A DNA stretch of 64,000 bases from Gammaproteobacteria bacterium (GTDB taxonomy: Bacteria > Pseudomonadota > Gammaproteobacteria > Pseudomonadales > UBA5518): assembly GCA_016705365.1 (NCBI GenBank), contig JADIYI010000005.1, forward strand, positions 186,001 to 250,000. Reading direction: 5' to 3'. A model generated the notes under the pieces. The model saw only the letters and a list, made by a program, of their open reading frames with translations, made no database searches and was not told where the DNA came from. A program made the translations under genes and the position numbers. Of this stretch, positions 7,615 through 15,505 are shown piece after piece (position 1 is the stretch's first letter; the number at the start of each line of letters is the position of its first letter).

Positions 7615-8346
7615 ATGCAGTTCACCATTTCTGCGCGTGGCAAGGAAGCACGGCAGCCGATTCAGCAGTTCATCAAGATCAATTTTCCGGAAATTCCGCC
7701 TGGGCAAACGGAAAGTTTTTTTGGTTTTGCCGAGGCCTGCACGCTTTACGGTGGCCGCTTTTTCACCGCCCCGGAGATCAGCAGGTACGATCTGCGTTCC
7801 ATGTACGAGATGGGTATCAACTTTCGCATCCCGCTGACCAATCATTACGCGACGGCCGAGGAATACCAGAGCTGCCGCCCGTTCCTCGACAAGCACCATC
7901 GTCCGGGAAACTCGGTCATCATCACCAACGATGAGCTTGCGCGCTGGATCCGCTCCGACTACCCGGATTACCGGATCGAGGCCAGCGTGATCAAGAACAT
8001 CAAGAGCCTGATCCGGATCGAGCAGGCACTGGAACTGTATGACACGGTTATCCTGCCGATGAGCGCCAACGAGGACGAGGCCCTGCTGCGATCGATACCG
8101 GACAAGAGCCGCGTCACGCTGTTCGCCAACGCGGGCTGCGCGCTGTCCTGCCCGTCGAAGATCTGTTACACCAGCGTTTCCCGGGCCAACAAGAGCGGAG
8201 ATTCCTCGCTGTGGCGCTGCTCGCAGTCGATCAAGCCGAGGGATATCCTTGGCATGATCGATTTCGATCTCGATCACCTGCGGAGTCTGGGTTTCCAGCG
8301 ATTCAAGTTGCTGCGCTCGAGACCCGGTCAGAAGACCGGGTTCTGA
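7615..8346 (+). CDS. U32 peptidase-like / radical-free Fe-S family protein
   Basis: This 243-aa protein follows a GGAGG box and an ATG at 7615. It resembles the TIM-barrel part of U32-family proteins: an early FGFAEACTLYGGRF, then EYQSCRPFL, and a cysteine cluster NAGCALSCPSKICYTSVSR with CxxxCxxxxC spacing, plus a later CSQSIKPRDI. U32 members such as RlhA and TrhP use similar cysteines for an iron-sulfur cluster and act in RNA hydroxylation rather than proteolysis. It is shorter than typical U32 proteins, so this is a distant or reduced member. It lies downstream of the M23 gene on the same strand, with no link in function that can be seen. Confidence 0.5.
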   Translation: MQFTISARGKEARQPIQQFIKINFPEIPPGQTESFFGFAEACTLYGGRFFTAPEISRYDLRSMYEMGINFRIPLTNHYATAEEYQSCRPFLDKHHRPGNSVIITNDELARWIRSDYPDYRIEASVIKNIKSLIRIEQALELYDTVILPMSANEDEALLRSIPDKSRVTLFANAGCALSCPSKICYTSVSRANKSGDSSLWRCSQSIKPRDILGMIDFDLDHLRSLGFQRFKLLRSRPGQKTGF

Positions 8347-8379
8347 GGACGGACGGCGCGCCGCCACGCAAGGCCGTTT

Positions 8380-9441
8380 TCAAGCCCCGGTCGCGCCGGA
8401 TTCGGTTGCAACGAACGCGCCTATTCTTTCCAGGTAGCTCTGTACGGTTGCGGGCGCCAGGTTCCACATCGGCGGGGCGGGGCAGAGGTGGTTTGCCACG
8501 CTCCAGAGCGGCTCCAGCTTTGCCGCAACTTCCTTCATGGATCCCGTCGCAACGAAGGTCTCGACCATCTCGTCGCTGACATGATGATTGAACGACGAGA
8601 TATCCTTGTTGGCCTCGATGCCTGCCTGGCAGGCGCGGGCCTCGGCTCCGAAACCGTTCATTTCAAAGAACGATTCGTACTGTACGGCGCTCGCATAATA
8701 GGCGACGGTGGAGCGCGCATCCGCAATGGCTTCGGCCTTGTTGTCGTTGATTGCGACCCAGGGCCAGATGCTGACACAGACATCTTTTCGCTCACGCCCG
8801 TGCTTGCGCAGTTCGTCCAGATAGGCGGGTGCCATATGCTCGATGGTCCAGTCGATGGACCACATCGGGTGCCCGATCACACCATCCGCTATCTCGGCGG
8901 CCAGGCGCACCAGCTTTTCCCTGAGGGCTGCTATCCAGATCGGAATTTTTGCCCGGTAGGGCGGGGCGGTTTGCAGCATCGCTTCGAAACCCGCCGCGAA
9001 GTAGGTTCCTGCATAAGGCGCCAGGCCCAGATGCGCGCCCGCCTCGATATGGCGGATGGCAGCCACGGTGTCGCGAAGATGTGCCAGGGGTTTGATCTCG
9101 GGCGTGCCGAAGACGCCCGATGTCCAGCTGGAAATGCTGCTGCCCAGACCCAGCACGGCCCGGCCCTCGCTGATGCGATCCAGATCCATGATCGCCATGG
9201 CGGTTTCCATGGGGCTGCGGGTGGCGGCAATGGCGATACCGGTGCCGAGCATCAGCTTGCTGGTGACGGTGCTCGCTGCAGCCAGCGCCACGAACGGAGG
9301 TCCGTATACCTGGGTGGCGAAGGTGCCCTCGAAGCCGAGCTTTTCATACTGTTGCGCCAGACCGGCGAGTTGAGGTGCTGGCAATACTGGAAGAACCGCC
9401 CAGAATTTTCTGGGTTCTCCGATGGCGTTGGTCTTTTTCAT
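8380..9441 (-). CDS. luciferase-like (LLM class) flavin-dependent oxidoreductase
   Basis: This 353-aa protein has the bacterial-luciferase TIM barrel: KFWAVLPVLPAPQLAGLAQQ, YEKLGFEGTFATQVYGPP, MLGTGIAIAATRSP and GRAVLGLGSS. That last block is characteristic of F420- or FMN-dependent LLM enzymes. The length (about 340-350) suits the F420-type TIGR03619/03559-like group. Such proteins are often found in steroid and alkane degradation neighbourhoods. Here it stands downstream of, and on the same strand as, the efflux operon, 152 bases away, and may be transcribed separately. The substrate is unknown. Confidence 0.8.
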   Translation of the reverse strand: MKKTNAIGEPRKFWAVLPVLPAPQLAGLAQQYEKLGFEGTFATQVYGPPFVALAAASTVTSKLMLGTGIAIAATRSPMETAMAIMDLDRISEGRAVLGLGSSISSWTSGVFGTPEIKPLAHLRDTVAAIRHIEAGAHLGLAPYAGTYFAAGFEAMLQTAPPYRAKIPIWIAALREKLVRLAAEIADGVIGHPMWSIDWTIEHMAPAYLDELRKHGRERKDVCVSIWPWVAINDNKAEAIADARSTVAYYASAVQYESFFEMNGFGAEARACQAGIEANKDISSFNHHVSDEMVETFVATGSMKEVAAKLEPLWSVANHLCPAPPMWNLAPATVQSYLERIGAFVATESGATGA

Positions 9442-9593
9442 GGAATGGCCTCGTTGCCTGGGTTACGGGTATCGGCAAGGCAGCTTATCCAATTCCTGTT
9501 GGCGGCGAAAGGAACAGCTTCTCGCGCGCGGCGAGCCGCAGCGTGATCTTTCCCTGCGATTGCGGCTTGTGCATGACTTGCTCCAGGCGGCGG

Positions 9594-11153
9594 CTAATGC
9601 GCGGCAGTGGCGAATTGCGGATCCGCCGGTGCCTTCGCGTCCAGCGGCGGTGCCGAATGGCGCGAGCTTCTGAGCAGCATTACCAGCGGCAGCATCACCA
9701 CGAAACTCACTGTCGTCAGCATGAAGACATCGATGATCGCGCCGATCTGTGCCTGTTGTCCGACCTGCTGCGCGATCAGCGCCATGGCGCTCGGATCGGC
9801 GGTCGTCAGGTGCAGCGGCCCGAGGTAGCGGCTGACCGCGGGATTGAACGGCGTGATATGCGCGCCGAGTTCGTTCCACAGCACCTGGCGCTGGTGGCTG
9901 AGCACGCTGGTCACGATCGAAATGCCGAGCGCTGAACCGAGGGTGCGCAGCAGGCTGTAGATACCGGCGGCCTCGGCCATCCGTGAACGTGCCAGGGTGG
10001 CGTAGGCGATGGTCGACAGCGGCACGAACATGAAGCCGAGCCCCATGCCCTGCACGCATGCGGGCCAGATCAGCCACCAGGTATCGATCTCGAGCGAATA
10101 CCAGCTCATCGCCCAGGATCCGAATGCGCCGCACAGCATGCCGCCCGAGACCAGCACCCGCGCATCAACCTTGCCGACCAGACGCCCCGCCAGGAACATG
10201 CTGATCGCGCTGAACACGCCGCGCGGGGCCATCACGATCCCGGTGGTCATGATCGGATAGCCGAGCAGGGACTCGAGCAATATGGGCTGCAGCACCATCG
10301 AGCCGTACATCCCCACACCGAGCGCCATGATGATCAGGCACGCCGTCAGGAAGTTCCAGTCGGAGAAAATCCGCACGTCGAATATCGCCTTTGTGCCAAG
10401 CCGCAGGCTGTGCTCCACGAACGCGAGAATCCCGATGATGCCGAGCACGGCGGCCACGCGGATATCGGTAGCCGCGAACCAGTCCTGCTGGGTGCCGCGA
10501 TCGAATACGTATTGCACGCCGGCGACGCCGCAGGCCAGATACAAGAGCCCTGGCCAGTCCATGCGGCGCGTCTTGCGCGCCGTGTCGGGTACGAAACGCG
10601 CCGCGAGTACCAGCGACAGGATGCCGACCGGCACGTTGATGTAGAACGCCCAGCGCCAGCTGGCCACATCGGTCAGCCAGCCGCCGAGCGTCGGACCCAG
10701 CACCGGCCCGACCATCACGCCCATGCCCCAGATCGCCATGGCCTTGCCACGCTCCTCCGGCGGATAGGCATCGCTCATGATGGCTTGCGACAGCGGTGAC
10801 AAGCCGGCACCGAACACGCCCTGCAGCAGACGGAATCCCACGATCTCGGTCACGTTCTGCGCGATCCCGCACAGTGCCGAGGCCACCACGAAGCCTCCGA
10901 TGCAGAGCAGCAGGAGGCGCTTGTGACCCAGGGTGTCGGCGAAGTATCCGGTGAGTGGCATGAAGATCGCGGACGAGACCAGGTAACTGGTGAGTACCCA
11001 GCTGATCTGGTCCGAATTGGCGTTCAGCTGCCCCTGCATATGCGGCAGCGCGACATTCACGATCGTGGTGTCGAGCACCTGCATCAGCGTTGCCGACATG
11101 ACGGAAAAAATGATGAATATGCGCCCGGCCGAAGGGCGCGCGACAGCGTTCAT
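9594..11153 (-). CDS. DHA2-family MFS drug efflux permease, EmrB-like
   Basis: This 519-aa protein has 14 expected membrane helices. Marker motifs are LDTTIVNVALPHM (motif D1 of DHA2 exporters), SYLVSSAIFMPLTGYFADTL, GHKRLLLL and GVGMYGSMVLQPILL. The start at 11153 overlaps the stop of the universal stress gene by ATGA; longer in-frame starts upstream lie inside that gene. EmrB pumps work with a HlyD-type adaptor and an outer-membrane channel to expel hydrophobic toxins. The adaptor gene is two genes upstream in the same operon. No outer-membrane factor is encoded nearby, so a shared TolC-like channel is expected. Confidence 0.88.
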   Translation of the reverse strand: MNAVARPSAGRIFIIFSVMSATLMQVLDTTIVNVALPHMQGQLNANSDQISWVLTSYLVSSAIFMPLTGYFADTLGHKRLLLLCIGGFVVASALCGIAQNVTEIVGFRLLQGVFGAGLSPLSQAIMSDAYPPEERGKAMAIWGMGVMVGPVLGPTLGGWLTDVASWRWAFYINVPVGILSLVLAARFVPDTARKTRRMDWPGLLYLACGVAGVQYVFDRGTQQDWFAATDIRVAAVLGIIGILAFVEHSLRLGTKAIFDVRIFSDWNFLTACLIIMALGVGMYGSMVLQPILLESLLGYPIMTTGIVMAPRGVFSAISMFLAGRLVGKVDARVLVSGGMLCGAFGSWAMSWYSLEIDTWWLIWPACVQGMGLGFMFVPLSTIAYATLARSRMAEAAGIYSLLRTLGSALGISIVTSVLSHQRQVLWNELGAHITPFNPAVSRYLGPLHLTTADPSAMALIAQQVGQQAQIGAIIDVFMLTTVSFVVMLPLVMLLRSSRHSAPPLDAKAPADPQFATAAH

Positions 11154-11587
11154 GCAGCGGCGGGATCCATGGCTACCAGCACGCTGCACTTGACCCTGGC
11201 CAGCAGGATTTCCTCGTCCGACTGGCTCCACCAGCGCGCGAACACGCTGCGCGGCCGGTACCCGAGCACGATCAGATCGGCCCCGATGCGCTGTGCGGTT
11301 TGCGGGATATGATCGAAGGGGTTGCCGAACACCAGCGCGCCCTCGCAGCGGATTCCGCGCTCATTCAACCATTTCACGCCTTCCTCGAGGAGCGCTCGGG
11401 CAGTGCTCTCCTGGCAGCCGATCAACTCGGGGGTGACTCCCTCGGGTACCGCGGTCGACAGCATGCTGCGGCAGATCGCGAGCAGGAAGGTGTCGGCGTT
11501 CATGGCCGCCGCGATATCCGCGCCCTGGCGCAGCGCGCGTCGTCCTTCCTCGGTTGCGTCGTAGCAAAGCAGGATTTTATTGTACAT
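11150..11587 (-). CDS. universal stress protein, UspA family
   Basis: This 145-aa protein has a single Usp domain: KILLCYDATEEGRRALRQGADIA at the N terminus and AQRIGADLIVLGYRPR near the C terminus. The ATP-binding signature G-x2-G-x9-G(S/T) is degenerate (GYRPRSVFARWWSQSDE), so it may be a non-nucleotide-binding member. It sits between the adaptor (15 bases upstream) and pump (4-base overlap) genes of an EmrAB-type system, an unusual position that suggests it modulates or reports on the pump. That role is inference from the arrangement only. Confidence 0.85.
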   Translation of the reverse strand: MYNKILLCYDATEEGRRALRQGADIAAAMNADTFLLAICRSMLSTAVPEGVTPELIGCQESTARALLEEGVKWLNERGIRCEGALVFGNPFDHIPQTAQRIGADLIVLGYRPRSVFARWWSQSDEEILLARVKCSVLVAMDPAAA

Positions 11588-11602
11588 GGCGTTTTTCCCT
11601 TG

Positions 11603-12649
11603 TTATTGAACCCGTACCGATACCTGCGCGCTGGTGCCGATCCGCAGCGGAAAGCGTGCATCGAGCGTGGTCAGGCGGATGCGAACCGGCACGCGCTGGC
11701 GCACCTTCACCCAGTTGCCGGTGGCGTTTTGCGGCGGTAGCAGCGAGAACGCGGCGCCACTGCCGCCGCTGATGCTCTGCACCTCGCCATCGAAGGGATG
11801 CTGTGGATACATGTCCACGGTGATGCTGGCATGCTGGCCGGGATGCAGCCGCTCCACCTCGGTTTCGAGGAAGTTCGCATCGACCCAGAATTCGTCAGCG
11901 TCGATGATCGTGAACAGCGGTTCCATCGCCTGTACCGTGCTGCCGGCGCGCAGCGTCAGGTTGGCGATCTGTCCATTGCCCGGGGCGAGCACATGCGTGC
12001 GCTTCAGATCGAGCGTGGCTTTTTCGACCCTTGCGATCGCTGCCTGGATCGTTGCGTTCTCGGGGCCGCGGCCACCGAGCGCGCTCTGTGTCTTCAGCAG
12101 GTTCGCGGCGGCGGCATCGACCGCGGCGGCGGCCGATTCGGCCTGTGTCTGCGCGGTTTCACCGGCCTGTTCGGACAGAAATTTCCTGTTTACCAGGTCG
12201 AGAATGCGCCGCTCGTTCGACTTTGCGATCTGCAGTTCCGCACGCCGCTGCACGAGTTCCGCTTCCGCGGCCTGCACACTCGCGCTCTCCTGGTTGACTG
12301 ACTCGCGCGCGACCTGGAGCAGTGCCCGTGCCTCGTCGAGCGCCAGCTCGAAACTCTCGGGGTCGATGTCGAACAGCTCGTCGCCCGTGTGCACCGGCTG
12401 CAGGTCCTGTACGTAGAGCTGGCTCACGGGCCCGGAAACCTGTGCTGCGATCTGTACCACGTGCGCCCCGACATAGGCGTTTTCGGTGACGCAAAAGAGT
12501 TGTTCATGTTGCCAGTAGCGCCAGGCCATGAGGCCCGCGGCGCCGAGAATCAGCAATGTGATGAGAGGCTTGAGCAGCTTGCGTGGCGCAAAACGGCTGG
12601 CCGGCGCGCGCGGGGCGTGCGGCTCGTCGGTGGGTGGGCTTTCCTTCAT
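11603..12649 (-). CDS. HlyD/EmrA-type membrane fusion adaptor
   Basis: This 348-aa protein has one N-terminal membrane segment (LITLLILGAAGLMAWRYW) and then the usual adaptor layout: a barrel-sandwich half (ENAYVGAHVVQIAAQVSGPV), a long coiled coil (about residues 100-200, rich in Ala, Glu and Gln) and a second sandwich half (VLAPGNGQIANLTLRAGSTV) with VDANFLETEVERLHPGQ. This is the EmrA pattern that partners DHA2 pumps across the periplasm. It is the first gene of the operon adaptor-USP-pump. Confidence 0.9.
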   Translation of the reverse strand: MKESPPTDEPHAPRAPASRFAPRKLLKPLITLLILGAAGLMAWRYWQHEQLFCVTENAYVGAHVVQIAAQVSGPVSQLYVQDLQPVHTGDELFDIDPESFELALDEARALLQVARESVNQESASVQAAEAELVQRRAELQIAKSNERRILDLVNRKFLSEQAGETAQTQAESAAAAVDAAAANLLKTQSALGGRGPENATIQAAIARVEKATLDLKRTHVLAPGNGQIANLTLRAGSTVQAMEPLFTIIDADEFWVDANFLETEVERLHPGQHASITVDMYPQHPFDGEVQSISGGSGAAFSLLPPQNATGNWVKVRQRVPVRIRLTTLDARFPLRIGTSAQVSVRVQ

Positions 12650-12794
12650 GCTCGTTCGGTCTCAGCCGGATTGCCGGCGCAGTGGATGTCTGACAGGAGC
12701 GAGAGGCCGGGACGCGACTGGGCACGCTTGCCGACGACGCCATGATAACGCTGATCGTGAGGATCGTTCATTGCCACTGTGTTGCATGGCGATT

Positions 12795-13730
12795 TCATCC
12801 AGGCACCGGTGCCGGCTGGCCATCGTCCGGATTGCGCAGCACGAACCCCGGCACCAGCATGCCGCGTTCGAGCAGCGCCGCGTTCCATCGCGGATCGTGC
12901 GCGATCACGAAGCGAATCGTGGTGGAAGCCAGTTCCGTGGCAAACCAGGCGATCTGGGGATTGAGCTGCAGGTGATCCTCACCCGCCAGCAGTCCGATCA
13001 GCACCCCCTTGCCGCGGTGCTCGTGAAGATTGCGGGCGTTCCAGACGATATCTCCGAGAAAGGCATACTCGGCACCATCATGCATCCGCACATAGACGAT
13101 CTGGCTGCCCGGTGTGTGACCGGGAGCCGCGATCAGCACCACGCCCGGTGCCAGCCTGTGCATGCCCGTGTAGGCGGCGGGTGGCAAAGCCGCGATATCG
13201 GCGGCGGTGAAGCCCGCTTCGAGCATGCGCCCGCTGCCGCGTTGTGCCGCGGTGATATACATGCGCGAGACGACACCGGGCTCGCCCATCGCCGAGGCCA
13301 GGCCACCGATATGATCGTAATGCTCGTGGGTCACCACGATCCGGCTGGCTTCGCGCAATGCCGCGCGCTGGTGTTCCCACGCGGCGTCGTGGTAGGAGCC
13401 CATCAGCGGCATGGTTTCGTGCAACGCCCGACCCTGCACCGCGTCGATCATGATCGACGGCCCGTTATCGTAGACCAGCTGATAACTGCGAAATTCCATC
13501 GGCTCGCGTGACCAGCCGCCGCCGGCCATCAGCATCCAGCCGAAAAATTCACCTTCTGCAACGAGTTCGGTATGCACGGAGCCCGGGCCGCCGGATCCGG
13601 CCAGGGCACGCGCCGCTTCCCAGTCCACCGAGTAATTGCCAGGCGCGGGCAGCGCATCGTATTCGAACAGGTACCACCACAGGCCGATCAACGATGCGCC
13701 GACGACGGCAAGTATCGCGCTGACTTTCAT
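12795..13730 (-). CDS. membrane-anchored metallo-beta-lactamase-fold hydrolase
   Basis: This 311-aa protein begins with a hydrophobic anchor or signal (SAILAVVGASLIGLWWYLF). The MBL domain has THEHYDHIGG (HxHxDH zinc motif), the next His in APGHTPGSQ, the bridging Asp in LGDIVWN and a late His in IAHDPRWN. All metal ligands expected of the fold are present. The combination resembles lactonase-, glyoxalase- and arylsulfatase-like MBL hydrolases, and the substrate cannot be chosen. It is divergent from gcvT, 91 bases apart, and about 145 bases from the efflux operon start, with which it shares orientation. Confidence 0.8.
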   Translation of the reverse strand: MKVSAILAVVGASLIGLWWYLFEYDALPAPGNYSVDWEAARALAGSGGPGSVHTELVAEGEFFGWMLMAGGGWSREPMEFRSYQLVYDNGPSIMIDAVQGRALHETMPLMGSYHDAAWEHQRAALREASRIVVTHEHYDHIGGLASAMGEPGVVSRMYITAAQRGSGRMLEAGFTAADIAALPPAAYTGMHRLAPGVVLIAAPGHTPGSQIVYVRMHDGAEYAFLGDIVWNARNLHEHRGKGVLIGLLAGEDHLQLNPQIAWFATELASTTIRFVIAHDPRWNAALLERGMLVPGFVLRNPDDGQPAPVPG

Positions 13731-13821
13731 GCTGACTCCGCGACCGGGGGGGTGTAATCAGCAGCCAGTGTACTTAAATACCGCCGGATTTGAGTAAACT
13801 GTTCCGATTTGGGAGGTTGCG

Positions 13822-14925
13822 ATGAAACAGACACCGCTGCATGCATTGCACCAGGCGTTGGGTGCGCGGATGGTTCCATTCGCGGGTTACGAGATGCCGG
13901 TGCAGTACCCGAATGGCGTGCTGCGCGAGCATCTGCATACCCGGACCCACGCCGGGCTGTTCGATGTGTCGCACATGGGGCAGGTACTGGTGCGCGGAGC
14001 CGGTGTCACCGCGGCGCTCGAGCGACTCGTACCCGCGGATCTCGAGGGACTTGGCGTCGGGCGGCAGGTGTATTCGCTGTTCACCAACGAGGCCGGCGGG
14101 ATACTCGATGATCTGATCATCACCCGCTGGGGAGAGGAGGAGTTCTTCGTGGTGGTCAATGCCGCCTGCAAGGAGCTCGACCTGGCGCACCTGCGCGGCG
14201 GTCTCCCGGGGCAGGAGGTGACTGAACTCGAGGATCGCGCACTGCTTGCCTTGCAGGGGCCGCGCGCCGCCGAACTGTTCGGGTCCGTGGTACCGGCGGC
14301 GTGCGGACTGGTATTCATGAACGGAGTGCACGTGGATATCGACGGTGTCGCATGTTTCGTGACGCGCTCCGGCTACACCGGAGAGGACGGCTTCGAGATC
14401 TCGGTGCCGGCGCCGGCAGCAGCCGAACTGGCGCGGCGCCTGCTCGCCATCGACGGCGTGTGGCCGATCGGGCTGGGGGCGAGAGATTCGCTGCGTCTCG
14501 AAGCGGGCCTGTGCCTTTACGGTCATGACATGAACGCGACCACCACACCGGTGGAGGCCGGTTTGCAGTGGGCGATTGCCAAGGTGCGTCGCCCGGGAGG
14601 GGCGCGCGCCGGTGGTTATCCCGGTGCCGCGAAGCTGGCCGAGCAACTTGCGGGGGGTGCGGCGCGCAAGCGTGTCGGCCTGGTCGGCGATGGCAAGACG
14701 CCGGTGCGCGAGGGCACGGTGATCGTCGACGAGAACGCGGTTTCGGTCGGTCGCGTCTGCAGCGGTGGTTTTGGACCGAGCTTCGGCGGGCCGATTGCGA
14801 TGGCCTATGTCGACAGCGCCCATGCCGCGATCGGCACCCGGCTGCAGGCGTGGGTCCGTGACAAGCCGCGTCCGGTCACGGTGGCAAAAATGCCGTTCGT
14901 GGCGCCGCGCTACTTCCGCGGCTGA
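13822..14925 (+). CDS. gcvT: aminomethyltransferase (glycine cleavage T protein)
   Basis: This 367-aa protein matches GcvT over its full length: LHALHQALGARMVPFAGYEM at the start, FDVSHMGQV, RSGYTGEDGFEI and a C-terminal GFGPSFGGPIAMAYV. GcvT transfers the methylene of the aminomethyl-lipoyl H protein to tetrahydrofolate. A GGGAGG box precedes the ATG. No gcvH or gcvP is adjacent, so the other subunits are encoded elsewhere. A related folate-binding YgfZ protein is a less likely reading because the length and the DVSHMG motif fit GcvT. Its 3-prime end overlaps the convergent kinase gene by 16 bases. Confidence 0.9.
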   Translation: MKQTPLHALHQALGARMVPFAGYEMPVQYPNGVLREHLHTRTHAGLFDVSHMGQVLVRGAGVTAALERLVPADLEGLGVGRQVYSLFTNEAGGILDDLIITRWGEEEFFVVVNAACKELDLAHLRGGLPGQEVTELEDRALLALQGPRAAELFGSVVPAACGLVFMNGVHVDIDGVACFVTRSGYTGEDGFEISVPAPAAAELARRLLAIDGVWPIGLGARDSLRLEAGLCLYGHDMNATTTPVEAGLQWAIAKVRRPGGARAGGYPGAAKLAEQLAGGAARKRVGLVGDGKTPVREGTVIVDENAVSVGRVCSGGFGPSFGGPIAMAYVDSAHAAIGTRLQAWVRDKPRPVTVAKMPFVAPRYFRG

Positions 14926-15425
14926 GCCGCGAGTTCGGCAAGGATTCGCTCCAGCACATCCTCCATGCCGAGCCGGTCGCAATCGATGCGCAGTTCGGCA
15001 TGGTGCAGATAGAGCGCGGTACGCTCGGCGAACAGCGCGGAAAACTCCTGGTCGGGCCGGCGTGCGATGCCGCGGGTTTCATAATCGCGGATGCGGGCGC
15101 GCAGTTCCGCGAGCGGTACGTCGAGATACACGATGCGACTGGCACTGGCGAGGTGGCGCATGGCGCGCTCGCTGTAGATCACGGAGCCGCCGGTCGCGAC
15201 GACCCGCCGCTGCGGATCGAGCGCCAGCAGCACGGATTCCTCGATGGCACGCAGCCCGAGATAGCCTTCGCTGTCGAGGATCTGCTGCAGGGTGCGCTGT
15301 TCGCGTACCTGGATCACCAGATCGGTATCGACAAAGTCGAGCCCCAGGCGTTTCGACAGCAGCACCCCGATGGTGCTCTTGCCGGCGCCGGGCATGCCGA
15401 TCAGGGTGATGCCGGTACGGTTCAT
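14910..15425 (-). CDS. shikimate kinase-family P-loop kinase
   Basis: This 171-aa protein has the length and fold of AroK/AroL: Walker A GMPGAGKST, the substrate Asp in DTDLVI, the Arg in LRAIEE, and ATGGSVI at the substrate-binding glycine motif. Two features deviate from true shikimate kinases: the third glycine of the GGG motif is Ser, and the lid motif RPLL is replaced by RRPDQEF. It may be a specialised shikimate kinase or a kinase for a related small alcohol. There is no aroB next to it, which is the usual neighbour of the housekeeping aroK. It overlaps gcvT at the 3-prime ends. Confidence 0.65.
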   Translation of the reverse strand: MNRTGITLIGMPGAGKSTIGVLLSKRLGLDFVDTDLVIQVREQRTLQQILDSEGYLGLRAIEESVLLALDPQRRVVATGGSVIYSERAMRHLASASRIVYLDVPLAELRARIRDYETRGIARRPDQEFSALFAERTALYLHHAELRIDCDRLGMEDVLERILAELAAQPRK

Positions 15426-15505
15426 CGCGATGCGCTATACATTATTGCCGGTAAGGGGCATTCTCCGGGCTGGTGCAGTCAATCGCAAGGTTAGAGGCAA
15501 TCGTG

